From Mastigias papua (taxonomy: Eukaryota > Cnidaria > Scyphozoa > Rhizostomeae > Mastigiidae): a stretch of DNA of 64,000 nt. The stretch lies in NCBI GenBank assembly GCA_964019165.1, contig OZ025272.1, positions 310,001 through 374,000 on the forward strand. Direction: 5' to 3'. Of this stretch, positions 37,501 to 52,740 are shown in pieces (within the stretch, counting starts at the first letter, position 1; every line of letters begins with the position of its first letter). The notes under the pieces are model-generated. The model was not told the origin of the DNA. It worked only from the letters and a program-made list of their open reading frames with translations, and made no database searches. The translations under genes and the position numbers were made by a program.

Positions 37501-40500
37501 TGAACTTCATTGATTTTGATTGCACATTGAAAAGTGATGAAAATGAGCCAATTTTGGCCAAAAAGTAAGGCTATAGCCTTGGTAATTTGCCCACAAATGA
37601 CCAAAATTGAACTTCATTGATTTTGATTGCACATTGAAAAGTGATGAAAATGAGCCAATTTTGGCCAAAAAGTAAGGCTATAGCCTTGGTATTTTGCCCA
37701 AAAATGACCAAAATTGAACTTCATTGATTTTGATTGCACATTGAAAAGTGATGAAAATGAGCCAATTTTTGCCAAAGTAAGGCTATAGCCTTGGTATTTT
37801 TGCCCAAAAATGACCAAAATTGAACTTCATTGATTTTGATTGCACATTGAAAAGTGATGAAAATGAGCGAATTTTGGCCAAAGAGTAAGGCTATAGCCTT
37901 GGTATTTTGCCCAAAAATGACCAAAATTGAACTTCATTGATTTTGATTGCACATTGAAAAGTGATGAAAATGAGCCAATTTTTCCCAAAAAGTAAGGCTA
38001 TAGCCTTGGTAATTTGCCCACAAATGACCAAAATTGAACTTCATTGATTTTGATTGCACATTGAAAAGTGATGAAAATGAGCCAATTTTGGCCAAAAAGT
38101 AAGGCTATAGCCTTGGTATTTTGCCCAAAAATGACCAAAATTGAACCTCATTGATTTTGATTGCACATTGAAAAGTGATGAAAATGAGCCAATTTTTGCC
38201 AAATAGTAAGGCTATAGCCTTGGTATGTTGCCCAAAAATGACCAAAATTGAACTTCATTCATTTTGATTGCACATTGAAAAGTGATGAAAATGAGCCAAT
38301 TTTTGCCAAAAAGTAAGGCTATAGCCTTGGTATTTTGCCCACAAATGACCAAAATTGAACTTCATTGATTTTGATTGCACATTGAAAAGTGATGAAAATG
38401 AGCCAATTTTGGCCAAACAGTAAGGCTATAGCCTTGGTATTTTGCCCAAAAATGACCAAAATTGAACTTCATTGATTTTGATTGCACATTGAAAAGTGAT
38501 GAAAATGAGCCAATTTTGGCCAAAAAGTAAGGCTATAGCCTTGGTATTTTGCCCAAAAATGACCAAAATTGAACTTCATTGATTTTGATTGCACATTGAA
38601 AAGTGATGAAAATGAGCCAATTTTGGCCAGAAAGTAAGGCTATAGCCTTGGTATTTTGCCGAAAAATGACCAAAATTGAACTTCATTGATTTTGATTGCA
38701 CATTGAAAAGTGATGAAAATGAGCCAATTTTGGCCAAAAACTAAGGCTATAGCCTTGGTATGTTGCCCAAAAATGACAACAATTGAACTTCATTGATTTT
38801 GATTGCACATTGAAAAGTGATGAAATTGAGCCAATTTTGGCCAAAAAGTAAGGCTATAGCCTTGGTAATTTGCCCACAAATGACCAAAATTGAACTTCAT
38901 TGATTTTGATTGCACATTGAAAAGTGATGAAAATGAGCCAATTTTGGCCAAAAAGTAAGGCTATAGCCTTGGTATTTTGCCCAAAAATGACCAAAATTGA
39001 ACTTCATTGATTTTGATTGCACATTGAAAAGTGATGAAAATGAGCCAATTTTTGCCAAATAGTAAGGCTATAGCCTTGGTATTTTGCCCAAAAATGACCA
39101 AAATTGAACTTCATTGATTTTGATTGCACATTGAAAAGTGATGAAAATGAGCCAACTTTGGCCAAAAAGTAAGGCTATAGCCTTGGTATTTTGCCCAAAA
39201 ATGACCAAAATTGAACTTCATTGATTTTGATTGCACATTGAAAAGTGATGAAAATGAGCCAATTTTGGCCAAAAAGTAAGGCTATAGCCTTGGTAATTTG
39301 CCCACAAATGACCAAAATTGAACTTCATTGATTTTGATTGCACATTGAAAAGTGATGAAAATGAGCCAATTTTGGCCAAAAAGTAAGGCTATAGCCTTGG
39401 TATTTTGCCGAAAAATGACCAATATTGAACTTCATTGATTTTGATTGCACATTGAAAAGTGATGAAAATGAGCCAATTTTGGCCAAAAAGTAAGGCTATA
39501 GCCTTGGTATTTTGCCCAAAAATGACCAAAATTGACCCTCATTGATTTTGATTGCACATTGAAAAGTGATGAAAATGAGCCAATGTTGGCCAAAAAGTAA
39601 GGCTATAGCCTTGGTATTTTGCCCAAAAATGACCAAAATTGAACTTCATTGATTTTGATTGCACATTGAAAAGTGATGAAAATGAGCCAATTTTGGCCAA
39701 AAAGTAAGGCTATAGCCTTGGTATTTTGCCCAAAAATGACCAAAATTGAACTTCATTGATTTTGATTGCACATTGAAAAGTGATGAAAATGAGCCAATTT
39801 TTGCCAAATAGTAAGGCTATAGCCTTGGTATCTTGCCCAAAAATGACCAAAATTGAACTTCATTGATTTTGATTGCACATTGAAAAGTGATGAAAATGAG
39901 CGAATTTTGGCCAAAGAGTAAGGCTATAGCCTTGGTATTTTGCCCAAAAATGACCAAAATTGAACTTCATTGATTTTGATTGCACATTGAAAAGTGATGA
40001 AAATGAGCCAATTTTGGCCAAAAAGTAAGGCTATAGCCTTGGTATTTTGCCCAAAAATGACCAAAATTGAACTTCATTGATTTTGATTGCACATTGAAAA
40101 GTGATGAAAATGAGCCAATTTTGGCCAAAAAGTAAGGCTATAGCCTTGGTATTTTGCCCAAAAATGACCAAAATTGAACTTCATTGATTTTGATTGCACA
40201 TTGAAAAGTGATGAAAATGAGCCAATTTTGGCCAAAAAGTAAGGCTATAGCCTTGGTATTTTGCCCAAAAATGACCAAAATTGAACTTCATTGATTTTGA
40301 TTGCACATTGAAAAGTGATGAAAATGAGCCAATTTTGGCCAAAAAGTAAGGCTATAGCCTTGGTATTTTGCCCAAAAATGACCAAAATTGAACTTCATTG
40401 ATTTTGATTGCACATTGAAAAGTGATGAAAATGAGCCAATTTTGGCCAAAAAGTAAGGCTATAGCCTTGGTAGTTTGCCCAGACTTGACCAAAATTGAAC

Positions 40501-40639
40501 TTCATTGATTTTGATTGCACATTGAAAAGTGATGAAAATGAGCCAATTTTGGCCAAAAAGTAAGGCTATAGCCTTGGTATTTTGCCCAAAAATGACCAAA
40601 ATTGAACTTCATTGATTTTGATTGCACATTGAAAAGTGA

Positions 40640-43600
40640 TGAAAATGAGCCAATTTTTGCCAAATAGTACGGCTATAGCCTTGGTATCTTGCCCAAACAT
40701 GACCAAAATTGAACTTCATTGATTTTGATTGCACATTGAAAAGTGATGAAAATGAGCGAATTTTGGCCAAAGAGTAAGGCTATAGCCTTGGTATTTTGCC
40801 CAAAAATGACCAAAATTGAACTTCATTGATTTTGATTGCACATTGAAAAGTGATGAAAATGAGCCAATTTTGGCCAAAAAGTAAGGCTATAGCCTTGGTA
40901 ATTTGCCCACAAATGACCAAAATTGAACTTCATTGATTTTGATTGCACATTGAAAAGTGATGAAAATGAGCCAATTTTGGCCAAAAAGTAAGGCTATAGC
41001 CTTGGTATTTTGCCCAAAAATGACCAAAATTGAACCTCATTGATTTTGATTGCACATTGAAAAGTGATGAAAATGAGCCAATTTTTGCCAAATAGTAAGG
41101 CTATAGCCTTGGTATGTTGCCCAAAAATGACCAAAATTGAACTTCATTGATTTTGATTGCACATTGAAAAGTGATGAAAATGAGCCAATTTTTGCCAAAA
41201 AGTAAGGCTATAGCCTTGGTATTTTGCCCACAAATGACCAAAATTGAACTTCATTGATTTTGATTGCACATTGAAAAGTGATGAAAATGAGCCAATTTTG
41301 GCCAAACAGTAAGGCTATAGCCTTGGTATTTTGCCCAAAAATGACCAAAATTGAACTTCATTGATTTTGATTGCACATTGAAAAGTGATGAAAATGAGCC
41401 AATTTTGGCCAAAAAGTAAGGCTATAGCCTTGGTATTTTGCCCAAAAATGACCAAAATTGAACCTCATTGATTTTGATTGCACATTGAAAAGTGATGAAA
41501 ATGAGCGAATTTTGGCCAAAAAGTAAGGCTATAGCCTTGGTATTTTGCCCAAAAATGACCAAAATTGAACTTCATTGATTTTGATTGCACATTGAAAAGT
41601 GATGAAAATGAGCCAATTTTTGCCAAATAGTAAGGCTATAGCCTTGGTATCTTGCCCACAAATGACCAAAATTGAACTTCATTGATTTTGATTGCAGATT
41701 GAAAAGTGATCAAAATGAGCCAATTTTTGCCAAATAGTTAGGCTATAGCCTTGGTATCTTGCCCACAAATGACCAAAATTGAACTTCATTGATTTTGATT
41801 GCACATTGAAAAGTGATGAAAATGAGCGAATTTTGGCCAAAGAGTAAGGCTATAGCCTTGGTATTTTGCCCAAAAATGACCAAAATTGAACTTCATTGAT
41901 TTTGATTGCACATTGAAAAGTGATGAAAATGAGCCAATTTTGGCCAAATAGTAAGGCTATAGCCTTGGTATTTTGCCCAAAAATGACCAAAATTGAACTT
42001 CATTGATTTTGATTGCACATTGAAAAGTGATGAAAATGAGCCAATTTTGGCCAAACAGTAAGGCTATAGCCTTGGTAATTTGCCCACAAATGACCAAAAT
42101 TGAACTTCATTGATTTTGATTGCACATTGAAAAGTGATGAAAATGAGCCAATTTTGGCCAAAAAGTAAGGCTATAGCCTTGGTATTTTGCCGAAAAATGA
42201 CCAAAATTGAACTTCATTGATTTTGATTGCACATTGAAAAGTGATGAAAATGAGCCAATTTTGGCCAAATAGTAAGGCTATAGCCTTGGTATCTTGCCCA
42301 AAAATGACCAAAATTGAACTTCATTGATTTTGATTGCACATTGAAAAGTGATGAAAATGAGCGAATTTTGGCCAAAGAGTAAGGCTATAGCCTTGGTATT
42401 TTGCCCAAAAATGACCAAAATTGAACTTCATTGATTTTGATTGCACATTGAAAAGTGATGAAAATGAGCCAATTTTGGCCAAAAAGTAAGACTATAGCCT
42501 TGGTAATTTGCCCACAAATGACCAAAATTGAACTTCATTGATTTTGATTGCACATTGAAAAGTGATGAAAATGAGCCAATTTTGGCCAAAAAGTAAGGCT
42601 ATAGCCTTGGTATTTTGCCCAAAAATGACCAAAATTGAACCTCATTGATTTTGATTGCACATTGAAAAGTGATGAAAATGAGCCAATTTTGGCCAAAAAG
42701 TAAGGCTATAGCCTTGGTATTTTGCCCACAAATGACCAAAATTGAACTTCATTGATTTTGATTGCACATTGAAAAGTGATGAAAATGAGCCAATTTTGGC
42801 CAAACAGTAAGGCTATAGCCTTGGTATTTTGCCCAAAAATGACCAAAATTGAACTTCATTGATTTTGATTGCACATTGAAAAGTGATGAAAATGAGCCAA
42901 TTTTGGCCAAAAAGTAAGGCTATAGCCTTGGTATGTTGCCCACAAATGACAAAAATTGAACTTCATTGATTTTGATTGCACATTGAAAAGTGATGAAAAT
43001 GAGCCAATTTTGGCAAAAAAGTAAGGCTATAGCCTTGGTATTTTGCCCAAAAATGACCAAAATTGAACTTCATTGATTTTGATTGCACATTGAAAAGTGA
43101 TGAAAATGAGCCAATTTTGGCCAAATAGTAAGGCTATAGCCTTGGTATTTTGCCCAAAAATGACCAAAATTGAACTTCATTGATTTTGATTGCACATTGA
43201 AAAGTGATGAAAATGAGCCAATTTTTGCCAAATAGTAAGGCTATAGCCTTGGTATCTTGCCCAAACATGACCAAAATTGAACTTCATTGATTTTGATTGC
43301 ACATTGAAAAGTGATGAAAATGAGCGAATTTTGGCCAAAGAGTAAGGCTATAGCCTTGGTATTTTGCCCAAAAATGACCAAAATTGAACTTCATTGATTT
43401 TGATTGCACATTGAAAAGTGATGAAAATGAGCCAATTTTGGCCAAAAAGTAAGGCTATAGCCTTGGTAATTTGCCCACAAATGACCAAAATTGAACTTCA
43501 TTGATTTTGATTGCACATTGAAAAGTGATGAAAATGAGCCAATTTTGGCCAAAAAGTAAGGCTATAGCCTTGGTATTTTGCCCAAAAATGACCAAAATTG

Positions 43601-44000
43601 AACCTCATTGATTTTGATTGCACATTGAAAAGTGATGAAAATGAGCCAATTTTTGCCAAATAGTAAGGCTATAGCCTTGGTATGTTGCCCAAAAATGACC
43701 AAAATTGAACTTCATTGATTTTGATTGCACATTGAAAAGTGATGAAAATGAGCCAATTTTTGCCAAAAAGTAAGGCTATAGCCTTGGTATTTTGCCCACA
43801 AATGACCAAAATTGAACTTCATTGATTTTGATTGCACATTGAAAAGTGATGAAAATGAGCCAATTTTGGCCAAACAGTAAGGCTATAGCCTTGGTATTTT
43901 GCCCAAAAATGACCAAAATTGAACTTCATTGATTTTGATTGCACATTGAAAAGTGATGAAAATGAGCCAATTTTGGCCAAAAAGTAAGGCTATAGCCTTG
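40640..44000. repeat. 2,568-bp duplication inside the satellite
   Basis: GCCCAAACAT after TATCTT occurs at 40691 and 43259, and TGTTGC at 41115 and 43683. Both offsets are exactly 2,568 bp, 24 monomers. The second copy runs into the assembly gap at 44001. Confidence 0.85.
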
Positions 44001-44200
44001 NNNNNNNNNNNNNNNNNNNNNNNNNNNNNNNNNNNNNNNNNNNNNNNNNNNNNNNNNNNNNNNNNNNNNNNNNNNNNNNNNNNNNNNNNNNNNNNNNNNN
44101 NNNNNNNNNNNNNNNNNNNNNNNNNNNNNNNNNNNNNNNNNNNNNNNNNNNNNNNNNNNNNNNNNNNNNNNNNNNNNNNNNNNNNNNNNNNNNNNNNNNN
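44001..44200. other. Assembly gap of 200 N
   Basis: Exactly 200 Ns within the satellite. Both edges end in the same 7 bases (AGCCTTG), and the gap is not in phase with the 107-bp period. Its length is therefore a placeholder and the true array length is unknown. Confidence 0.99.
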
Positions 44201-47200
44201 AGCCTTGGTATTTTGCCCAAAAATGACCAAAATTGAACTTCATTGATTTTGATTGCACATTGAAAAGTGATGAAAATGAGCCAATTTTGGCCAAAAAGTA
44301 AGACTATAGCCTTGGTATGTTGCCCAAAAATGACCAAAATTGAACTTCATTGATTTTGATTGCACATTGACAAGTGATGAAAATGAGCCAATTTTGGCCA
44401 AAAAGTAAGGCTATAGCCTTGGTATTTTGCCCAAAAAAGACCAAAATTGAACTTCATTGATTGTGATTGCACATTGAAAAGTGATGAAAATGAGCCAATT
44501 TTGGCCAAAAAGTAAGGCTTTAGCCTTGGTATTTTGCCCAAAAATGACCAAAATTGAACTTCATTGATTTTGATTGCACATTGAAAAGTGATGAAAATGA
44601 GCCAATTTTGGCCAAAAAGTAAGGCTATAACCTTGGTATTTTGCCCAGAAATGAACAAAATCGAACTTCATTCATTGTGATTGCACATTGACGACTGATG
44701 AAAATGAGCCAATTTTGGCCAAAAAGTAAGGCTATAGCCTTGGGATTTTGCCCAAAAATGACCAAAATTGAACTTCATTGATTTTGATTGCACATTGAAA
44801 AGTGATGAAAATGAGCCAATTTTGGCCAAAAAGTAAGGCTATAGCCTTGGTATTTTGCCCAAAAATGACCAAAATTGAACTTCATTGATTTTGATTGCAC
44901 ATTGAAAAGTGATGAAAATGAGCCAATTTTGGCCAAAAAGTAAGGCTATAGCCTTGGTATTTTGCCCAAAAATGACCAAAATTGAACTTCATTGATTTTG
45001 ATTGCACATTGAAAAGTGATGAAAATGAGCCAATTTTGGCCAAAACGTAAGACTATAGCCTTGGTATTTTGCCCACGAATGACCAAAATTGAACTTCATT
45101 GATTTTGATTGCACATTGACAAGTGATGAAAACGAGCCAATTTGGGCCAAAACGTAAGGCTATAGCCTTGGTATTTTGCCCAAAAATGACCAAAATTGAA
45201 CTTAATTGATTTTGATTGCACATTGAAAAGTGATGAAAATGAGCCAATTTTGGCCAAAAATTAAAGCTATAGCCTTGGTATCTTACCCACAAGTGACCAA
45301 AATTGAACTTCATTGAGTTTGATTGCACATTGAAAAGTGATGAAAATGAGCCAATTTTGGCCAAAAAGTAAGACTATAGCCTTGGCATTTTGCCCAAAAT
45401 TGACCAAAATTGAACTTCATTGATTTTGATTGCACATTGAACAGTGATGAAAATGAGCCAATTTTGGCCAAAAAGTAAGGCTATAGCCTTGGTATTTTGC
45501 CCAAAAATGACCAAAATTGAACTTCATTGATTTTGATTGCACATTGAAAAGTGATGAAAATGAGCCAATTTTGGCCAAAAAGTAAGGCTATAGCCTTGGT
45601 ATTTTGCCCAAATATGACCAAAATTGAACTTCATTGATTTTGATTGCACATTGAAAAGTGATGAAAATGAGCCAATTTTGGCCAAAAAGTAAGACTATAG
45701 CCTTGGTATTTTGCCCAAAAATGACCAAAATTGAACTTCATTGATTTTGATTGCACATTGACAAGTGATGAAAATGAGCCAATTTTGGCCAAAAAGTAAG
45801 GCTATAGCCTTGGTATTTTGCCCAAAAATGACCAAAATTGAACTTCATTGATTTTGATTGCACATTGAAAAGTGATGAAAATGAGCCAATTTTGGCCAAA
45901 AAGTAAGGCTATAGCCTTGGTATTTTGCCCAAATATGACCAAAATTGAACTTCATTGATTTTGATTGCACATTGAAAAGTGATAAAAATGAGCCAATTTT
46001 GGCCAAAAAGTAAGACTATAGCCTTGGTATTTTGCCCAAAAATGACCAAAATTGAACTTCATTGATTTTGGTTGTACATTGAAAAGTGATGAAAATGAGC
46101 CAATTTTGGCCAAAAAGTAAGGCTATAGCCTTGGTATTTTGCCCAAAAATAACCAAAATTGAACTTCATTGAGTTTGATTGCACATTGAAAAGTGATGAA
46201 AGTGAGCCAATTTTGGACAAAGAGTAAGGCTATAGCCTTGGTATTTTGCCCACAAATGACCAAAATTGAACTTCATTGATTTTGATTGCACATTGAAAAG
46301 TGATGAAAATCAGCCAATTTCGGCCAAAAAGTAAGACTATAGCCTTGGTATTTTGCCCAAAAATGACCAAAATTGAACTTCATTGATTTTGATTGCACAT
46401 TGACAAGTGATGAAAATGAGCCAATTTTGGCCAAAAAGTAAGGCTATAGCCTTGGTATTTTGCCCAAAAATGACCAAAATTGAACTTCATTGATTTTGAT
46501 TGCACAGTGAAAAGTGATGAAAATGAGCCAATTTTGGCCAAAAAGTAAGGCTATAGCCTTGGTATTTTGCCCAAATATGACCAAAATTGAACTTCATTGA
46601 TTTTGATTGCACATTGAAAAGTGATAAAAATGAGCCAATTTTGGCCAAAAAGTAAGGCTATAGCCTTGGTATTTTGCCCACAAATGACCAAAATTGAACT
46701 TCATTGATTTTGATTGCACATTGAAAAGTGATGAAAATCAGCCAATTTTGGCCAAAAAGTAAGGCTATAGCCTTGGTATTTTGCCCAAAAATGACCAAAA
46801 TTGAACTTCATTGATTTTGATAGCACATTGAAAAGTGATGAAAATGAGCTAATTTTGGACAAAGAGTAAGGCTATAGCCTTGGTATTTTGCCCAAAAATG
46901 ACCAAAATTGAACTTCATTGATTTTGATTGCACATTGAAAAGTGATGAAATTGAGCCAATTTTGGCCAAAAAGTAAGGCTATAGCCTTGGTATTTTGCCC
47001 AAAACTAACCAAAATTGAACTTCATTGATTTTGATTGCACATTGACAAGTGATGAAAATGAGCCAATTTTGGCCAAAAAGTAAGGCTATAGCCTTGGTAT
47101 TTTGCCCAAAAATGATCAAAATTGACCTTCATTGATTTTGATTGCACATTGAAAAGTGATGAAAATGAGCCAATTTTGGCCAAAAAGTAAGCCTATAGCC

Positions 47201-48474
47201 TTGGTATTTTGCCCAAAAATGACCAAAATTGAACTTCATTGATTTTGATTGCACATTGAAAAGTGATGAAAATGAGCCAATTTTGGCCAAAAAGTAAGGC
47301 TATAGCCTTGGTAGTTTGCCCAAAAATGACCAAGATTAAACTTCATTGATTTTGATTGCACATTGAAAAGTGATGAAAATGAGCCAATTTTGGCCGAAAA
47401 GTAAGGCTATAGCCTTGGTATTTTGCCCACAAATTACCACAATTGAACTTCAATGATTTTGATTGCACAGTGACAAGTGATGAAAATGAGCCAAGTTTGG
47501 CCAAAAAGTAAGGCTATAGCCTTGGTATTTTGCCCAAAAATGACAACAATTGAACTTCATTGACTTTGATTCCACATTGAAAAGTGATGAAAATGAGCCA
47601 ATTTTGGCCAAAAAGTAAGGCTATAGCCTTGGTATTTTCCCAAAACTGACCAAAATTGAACTTCATTGATTTTGATTGCACATTGAAAAGTGATGAAAAT
47701 GAGCCAATTTTGGCCAAAAGTAAGGCTATAGCCTAGGTATTTTGCCCAAAAATGACCAAAATTGAACTTCATTGATTTTGATTGCACATTGAAAAGTGAT
47801 GAAAATGAGCCAATTTTGGCCAAAAAGTAAGGCTATAGCCTTGGTATTTTGCCCACAAATGACCAAAATTGAACTTCATTGAATTTGATTGCACATTGAC
47901 AAGTGATGTAACTGAGCCAATTTTGGCCAAAAAGTAAGGCTATAGCCTTGGTATGTTGCCCAAAAATGACCAAAATTGAACTTCATTGATTTTGATTGCA
48001 CATTGAAAAGTGATGAAAATGAGCCAATTTTGGCCAAAAAGTAAGGCTATAACCTTGGTATTTTGCCCAAAACTGACCAAAATTGAACTTCATTGATTTT
48101 GATTGCACATTGAAAAGTGATGAAAATGAGCCAATTTTGGCCAAAAAGTAAGGCTATAGCCTTGGTATTTTGCCCAAAAATGACCAAAATTGAACTTCAT
48201 TGATTTTGATTGCACATTGAAAAGTGATGAAAATGAGCCAATTTTGGCCCAATAGTAAGGCTATAACCTTGGTATTTTGCCCAAATATGACCAAAATTGA
48301 ACTTCATTGATTTTGATTGCACATTGACAAGTGATGACAATGAGTCAATTTTGGCCAAAAAGTAAGGCTATAGCCTTGGTATTTTGCCCAAAAATGACCA
48401 CAATTGAACTTCATTGAGTTTGATTGCACATTGAAAAGTGATGAAAATGAGCCAATGTTGGCCAAAGAGTTAAG

Positions 48475-51400
48475 CTATAGCCTTGGTATTTTGCCCAAAA
48501 ATGACCAAAATTGAACTTCTTTGATATTGATTGCACATTGACAAGTGATGAAAATGAGCCAATTTTGGCCAAAACGTGAGGCTATAGCCTTGGTATTTTG
48601 CCCAAAAATGACCAAAATTGAACTTCTTTGATATTGATTGCACATTGAAAAGTGATGAAAATGAGCCAATTTTGGCCAAAAAGTAAGGCTATAGCCTTGG
48701 TATTTTGCCCAAAATTGACCACAATTGAACTTCATTGATTTTGATTGCACATTGAAAAGTAATGAAAATGAGCCAATTTTGGCCAAAAAGTAAGGCTATA
48801 GCCTTGGTATTTTGCCCAAAAATGACCAAAATTGAACTTCCTTGATATTGATTGCACATTGACAAGTGATGAAAATGAGCCAATTTTGGCCAGAAAGTAA
48901 GGCTATAGCCTTGGTAGTTTGCCCAAAAATAGCTAAAATTGAACTTCATTGATTTTGATTGCACATTGAAAAGTGATGACAATGAGCCAATTATGGCCAA
49001 AAAGTAAGACTATAGCCTTGGTATTTTGCCCAAAATGACCAAAATTGAACTTCATTGATTTTGATTGCACATTGAAACGTGATGAAAATGAGCCAATTTT
49101 GGCCAAAGAGTAAGGCTATAGCCTTGGTATTTTGCCCACAAATTACCACAATTGAACGTCTTTGATATGGATTGCACATTGACAAGTGATGAAAATGAGC
49201 CAATTTTGGCCAAAGAGTAAGGCTATAGCCTTGGTAGTTTGCCCAAAAATAGCTAAAATTGAACTTCATTGATTTTGATTGCACATTGACAAGTGATGAA
49301 ACTGAGCCAATTTTGGCCAAAAAGTAAGGCTATAGCCTTGGTATTTTGCCCAAAAATGACCAAAATTGAACTTCATTGATTTTGATTCCACATTGACAAG
49401 TGATGAAAATGAGCCAATTTTGGCCAAAAAGTAAGGCTATAGCCTTGGTATTTTTCCAAAAATGACCAAAATTGAACTTCATTGATTTTGATTGCACATT
49501 GAAAAGTGATGAAAATGAGCCAATTTTGGCCCAATAGTAAGGCTATAACCTTGGTATTTTGCCCAAATATGACCAAAATTGAACTTCATTGATTTTGATT
49601 GCACATTGACAAGTGATGAAAATGAGCCAATTTTGGCCAGAAGGTAAGGCTATAGCCTTGGTATTTTGCACAGAAATGACCAAACTTGAACTTCATTGAT
49701 TTTGATTGCACATTAAAAAGTGATGACAATGAGCCAATTATGGCCAAAAACTAAGACTATAGCCTTGGTATTTTGCCCAAAATGACCAAAATTGAACTTC
49801 ATTGATTTTGATTGCACATTGAAAAGTGATGACAATGAGCCAATTATGGCCAAAAAGTAAGGCTATAGCCTTGGTATTTTGCCCAAAATGACCAAAATTG
49901 AACTTCATTGATTTTGATTGCACATTGAAAAGTGATGAAAATGAGCCAATTTTGGCCAAAGAGTAAGGCTATAGCCTTGGTATTTTCCCCACAAATGACC
50001 AAAATTGAACTTCCTTGATATTGATTGCACATTGACAAGTGATGAAAATGAGCCAATTTTGGCCAAAAAGTAAGGCTATAGCCTTGGTAGTTTGCCCAAA
50101 AATAGCTAAAATTGAACTTCATTGATTTTGATTGCACATTGAAAAGTGATGACAATGAGCCAATTATGGCCAAAAAGTAAGACTATAGCCTTGGTATTTT
50201 GCCCAAAATGACCAAAATTGAACTTCATTGATTTTGATTGCACATTGAAAAGTGATGAAAATGAGCCAATTTTGGCCAAAAAGTAAGGCTATAGCCTTGG
50301 TATTTTGCCCAAAAATGACCAAAATTGAACTTCTTTGATATTGATTGCACATTGACAAGTGATGAAAATGAGCCAATTTTGGCCAAAGAGTAAGGCTATA
50401 GCCTTGGTAGTTTGCCCAAAAATAGCTAAAATTGAACTTCATTGATTTTGATTGCACATTGACAAGTGATGAAACTGAGCCAATTTTGGCCAAAAAGTAA
50501 GGCTATAGCCTTGGTATTTTGCCCAAAAATGACCAAAATTGAACTTCATTGATTTTGATTGCACATTGAAAAGTGATGAAAATGAGCCAATTTTGGCCAA
50601 AAATTAAGGCTATAGCCTTGGTATATTGCCCAAAAATGACCAAAATTGAACTTCATTGATTTTGATTGCACATTGACAAGTGATGACAATGAGTCAATTT
50701 TGGCCAAAAAGTAAGGCTATAGCCTTGGTATTTTGCCCAAAAATGACCAAAATTGAACTTCATTGAGTTTGATTGCACATTGAAAAGTGATGAAAATGAG
50801 CCAATTTTGGCCAAAGAGTTAAGCTATAGCCTTGGTATTTTGCCCAAAAATTACCAAAATTGAACTTCTTTGATATTGATTGCACATTGACAAGTGATGA
50901 AAATGAGCCACTTTTGGCCAAAACGTAAGGCTATAGCCTTGGTATTTTGCCCAAAAATGACCAAAATTGAACTTCTTTGATATTGATTGCACATTGAAAA
51001 GTGATGAAAATGAGCCAATTTTGGCCAGAAAGTAAGGCTATAGCCTTGGTATTTTGCCCAAAATTGACCACAATTGAACTTCATTGATTTTGATTGCACA
51101 TTGAAAAGTAATGAAAATGAGCCAATTTTGGCCAAAGAGTAAGGCTAAAGCCTTGGTATTTTGCCCAAAAATGACCAAAATTGAACTTCCTTGATATTGA
51201 TTGCACATTGACAAGTGATGAAAATGAGCCAATTTTGGCCAAAAAGTAAGGCTATAGCCTTGGTAGTTTGCCCAAAAATAGCTAAAATTGAACTTCATTG
51301 ATTTTGATTGCACATTGAAAAGTGATGACAATGAGCCAATTATGGCCAAAAAGTAAGACTATAGCCTTGGTATTTTGCCCAAAATGACCAAAATTGAACT

Positions 51401-52740
51401 TCATTGATTTTGATTGCACATTGAAACGTGATGAAAATGAGCCAATTTTGGCCAAAGAGTAAGGCTATAGCCTTGGTATTTTGCCCACAAATTACCACAA
51501 TTGAACGTCTTTGATATTGATTGCACATTGACAAGTGATGAAAATGAGCCAACTTTGGCCAAAGAGTAAGGCTATAGCCTTGGTAGTTTGCCCAAAAATA
51601 GCTAAAATTGAACTTCATTGATTTTGATTGCACATTGACAAGTGATGAAACTGAGCCAATTTTGGCCAAAAAGTAAGGCTATAGCCTTGGTATTTTGCCC
51701 AAAAATGACCAAAATTGAACTTCATTGATTTTGATTCCACATTGACAAGTGATGAAAATGAGCCAATTTTGGCCAAAAAGTAAGGCTATAGCCTTGGTAT
51801 TTTTCCAAAAATGACCAAAATTGAACTTCATTGATTTTGATTGCACATTGACAAGTGATGAAAATGAGCCAATTTTGGCCAGAAGGTAAGGCTATAGCCT
51901 TGTATTTTGCCCAGAAATGACCAAAATTGAACTTCATTGATTTTGATTGCACATTAAAAAGTGATGACAATGAGCCAATTATGGCCAAAAACTAAGACTA
52001 TAGCCTTGGTATTTTGCCCAAAATGACCAAAATTGAACTTCATTGATTTTGATTGCACATTGAAAAGTGATGACAATGAGCCAATTATGGCCAAAAAGTA
52101 AGACTATAGCCTTGGTATTTTGCCCAAAATGACCAAAATTGAACTTCATTGATTTTGATTGCACATTGAAAAGTGATGAAAATGAGCCAATTTTGGCCAA
52201 AGAGTAAGGCTATAGCCTTGGTATTTTGCCCAAAAATGACCAAAATTGAACTTCCTTGATATTGATTGCACATTGACAAGTGATGAAAATGAGCCAATTT
52301 TGGCCAAAAAGTAAGGCTATAGCCTTGGTAGTTTGCCCAAAAATAGCTAAAATTGAACTTCATTGATTTTGATTGCACATTGAAAAGTGATGACAATGAG
52401 CCAATTATGGCCAAAAAGTAAGACTATAGCCTTGGTATTTTGCCCAAAATGACCAAAATTGAACTTCATTGATTTTGATTGCACATTGAAAAGTGATGAA
52501 AATGAGCCAATTTTGGCCAAAAAGTAAGGCTATAGCCTTGGTATTTTGCCCAAAAATGACCAAAATTGAACTTCTTTGATATTGATTGCACATTGACAAG
52601 TGATGAAAATGAGCCAATTTTGGCCAAAGAGTAAGGCTATAGCCTTGGTAGTTTGCCCAAAAATAGCTAATATTGAACTTCATTGATTTTGATTGCACAT
52701 TGACAAGTGATGAATCTGAGCCAATTTTGGCCAAAAAGTA
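48475..52740. repeat. Higher-order repeat domain, about 1.17-kb (11-monomer) unit
   Basis: A distinctive junction, TTATGGCC, recurs at 48991, 50164, 51340 and 52405. The spacings are 1,173, 1,176 and 1,065 bp, close to 11, 11 and 10 monomers. Each unit also contains the TTTGATATTGATT or CTTGATATTG variant and the AAATAGCTAAAATTG variant, neither seen in the left half of the array. Confidence 0.88.
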
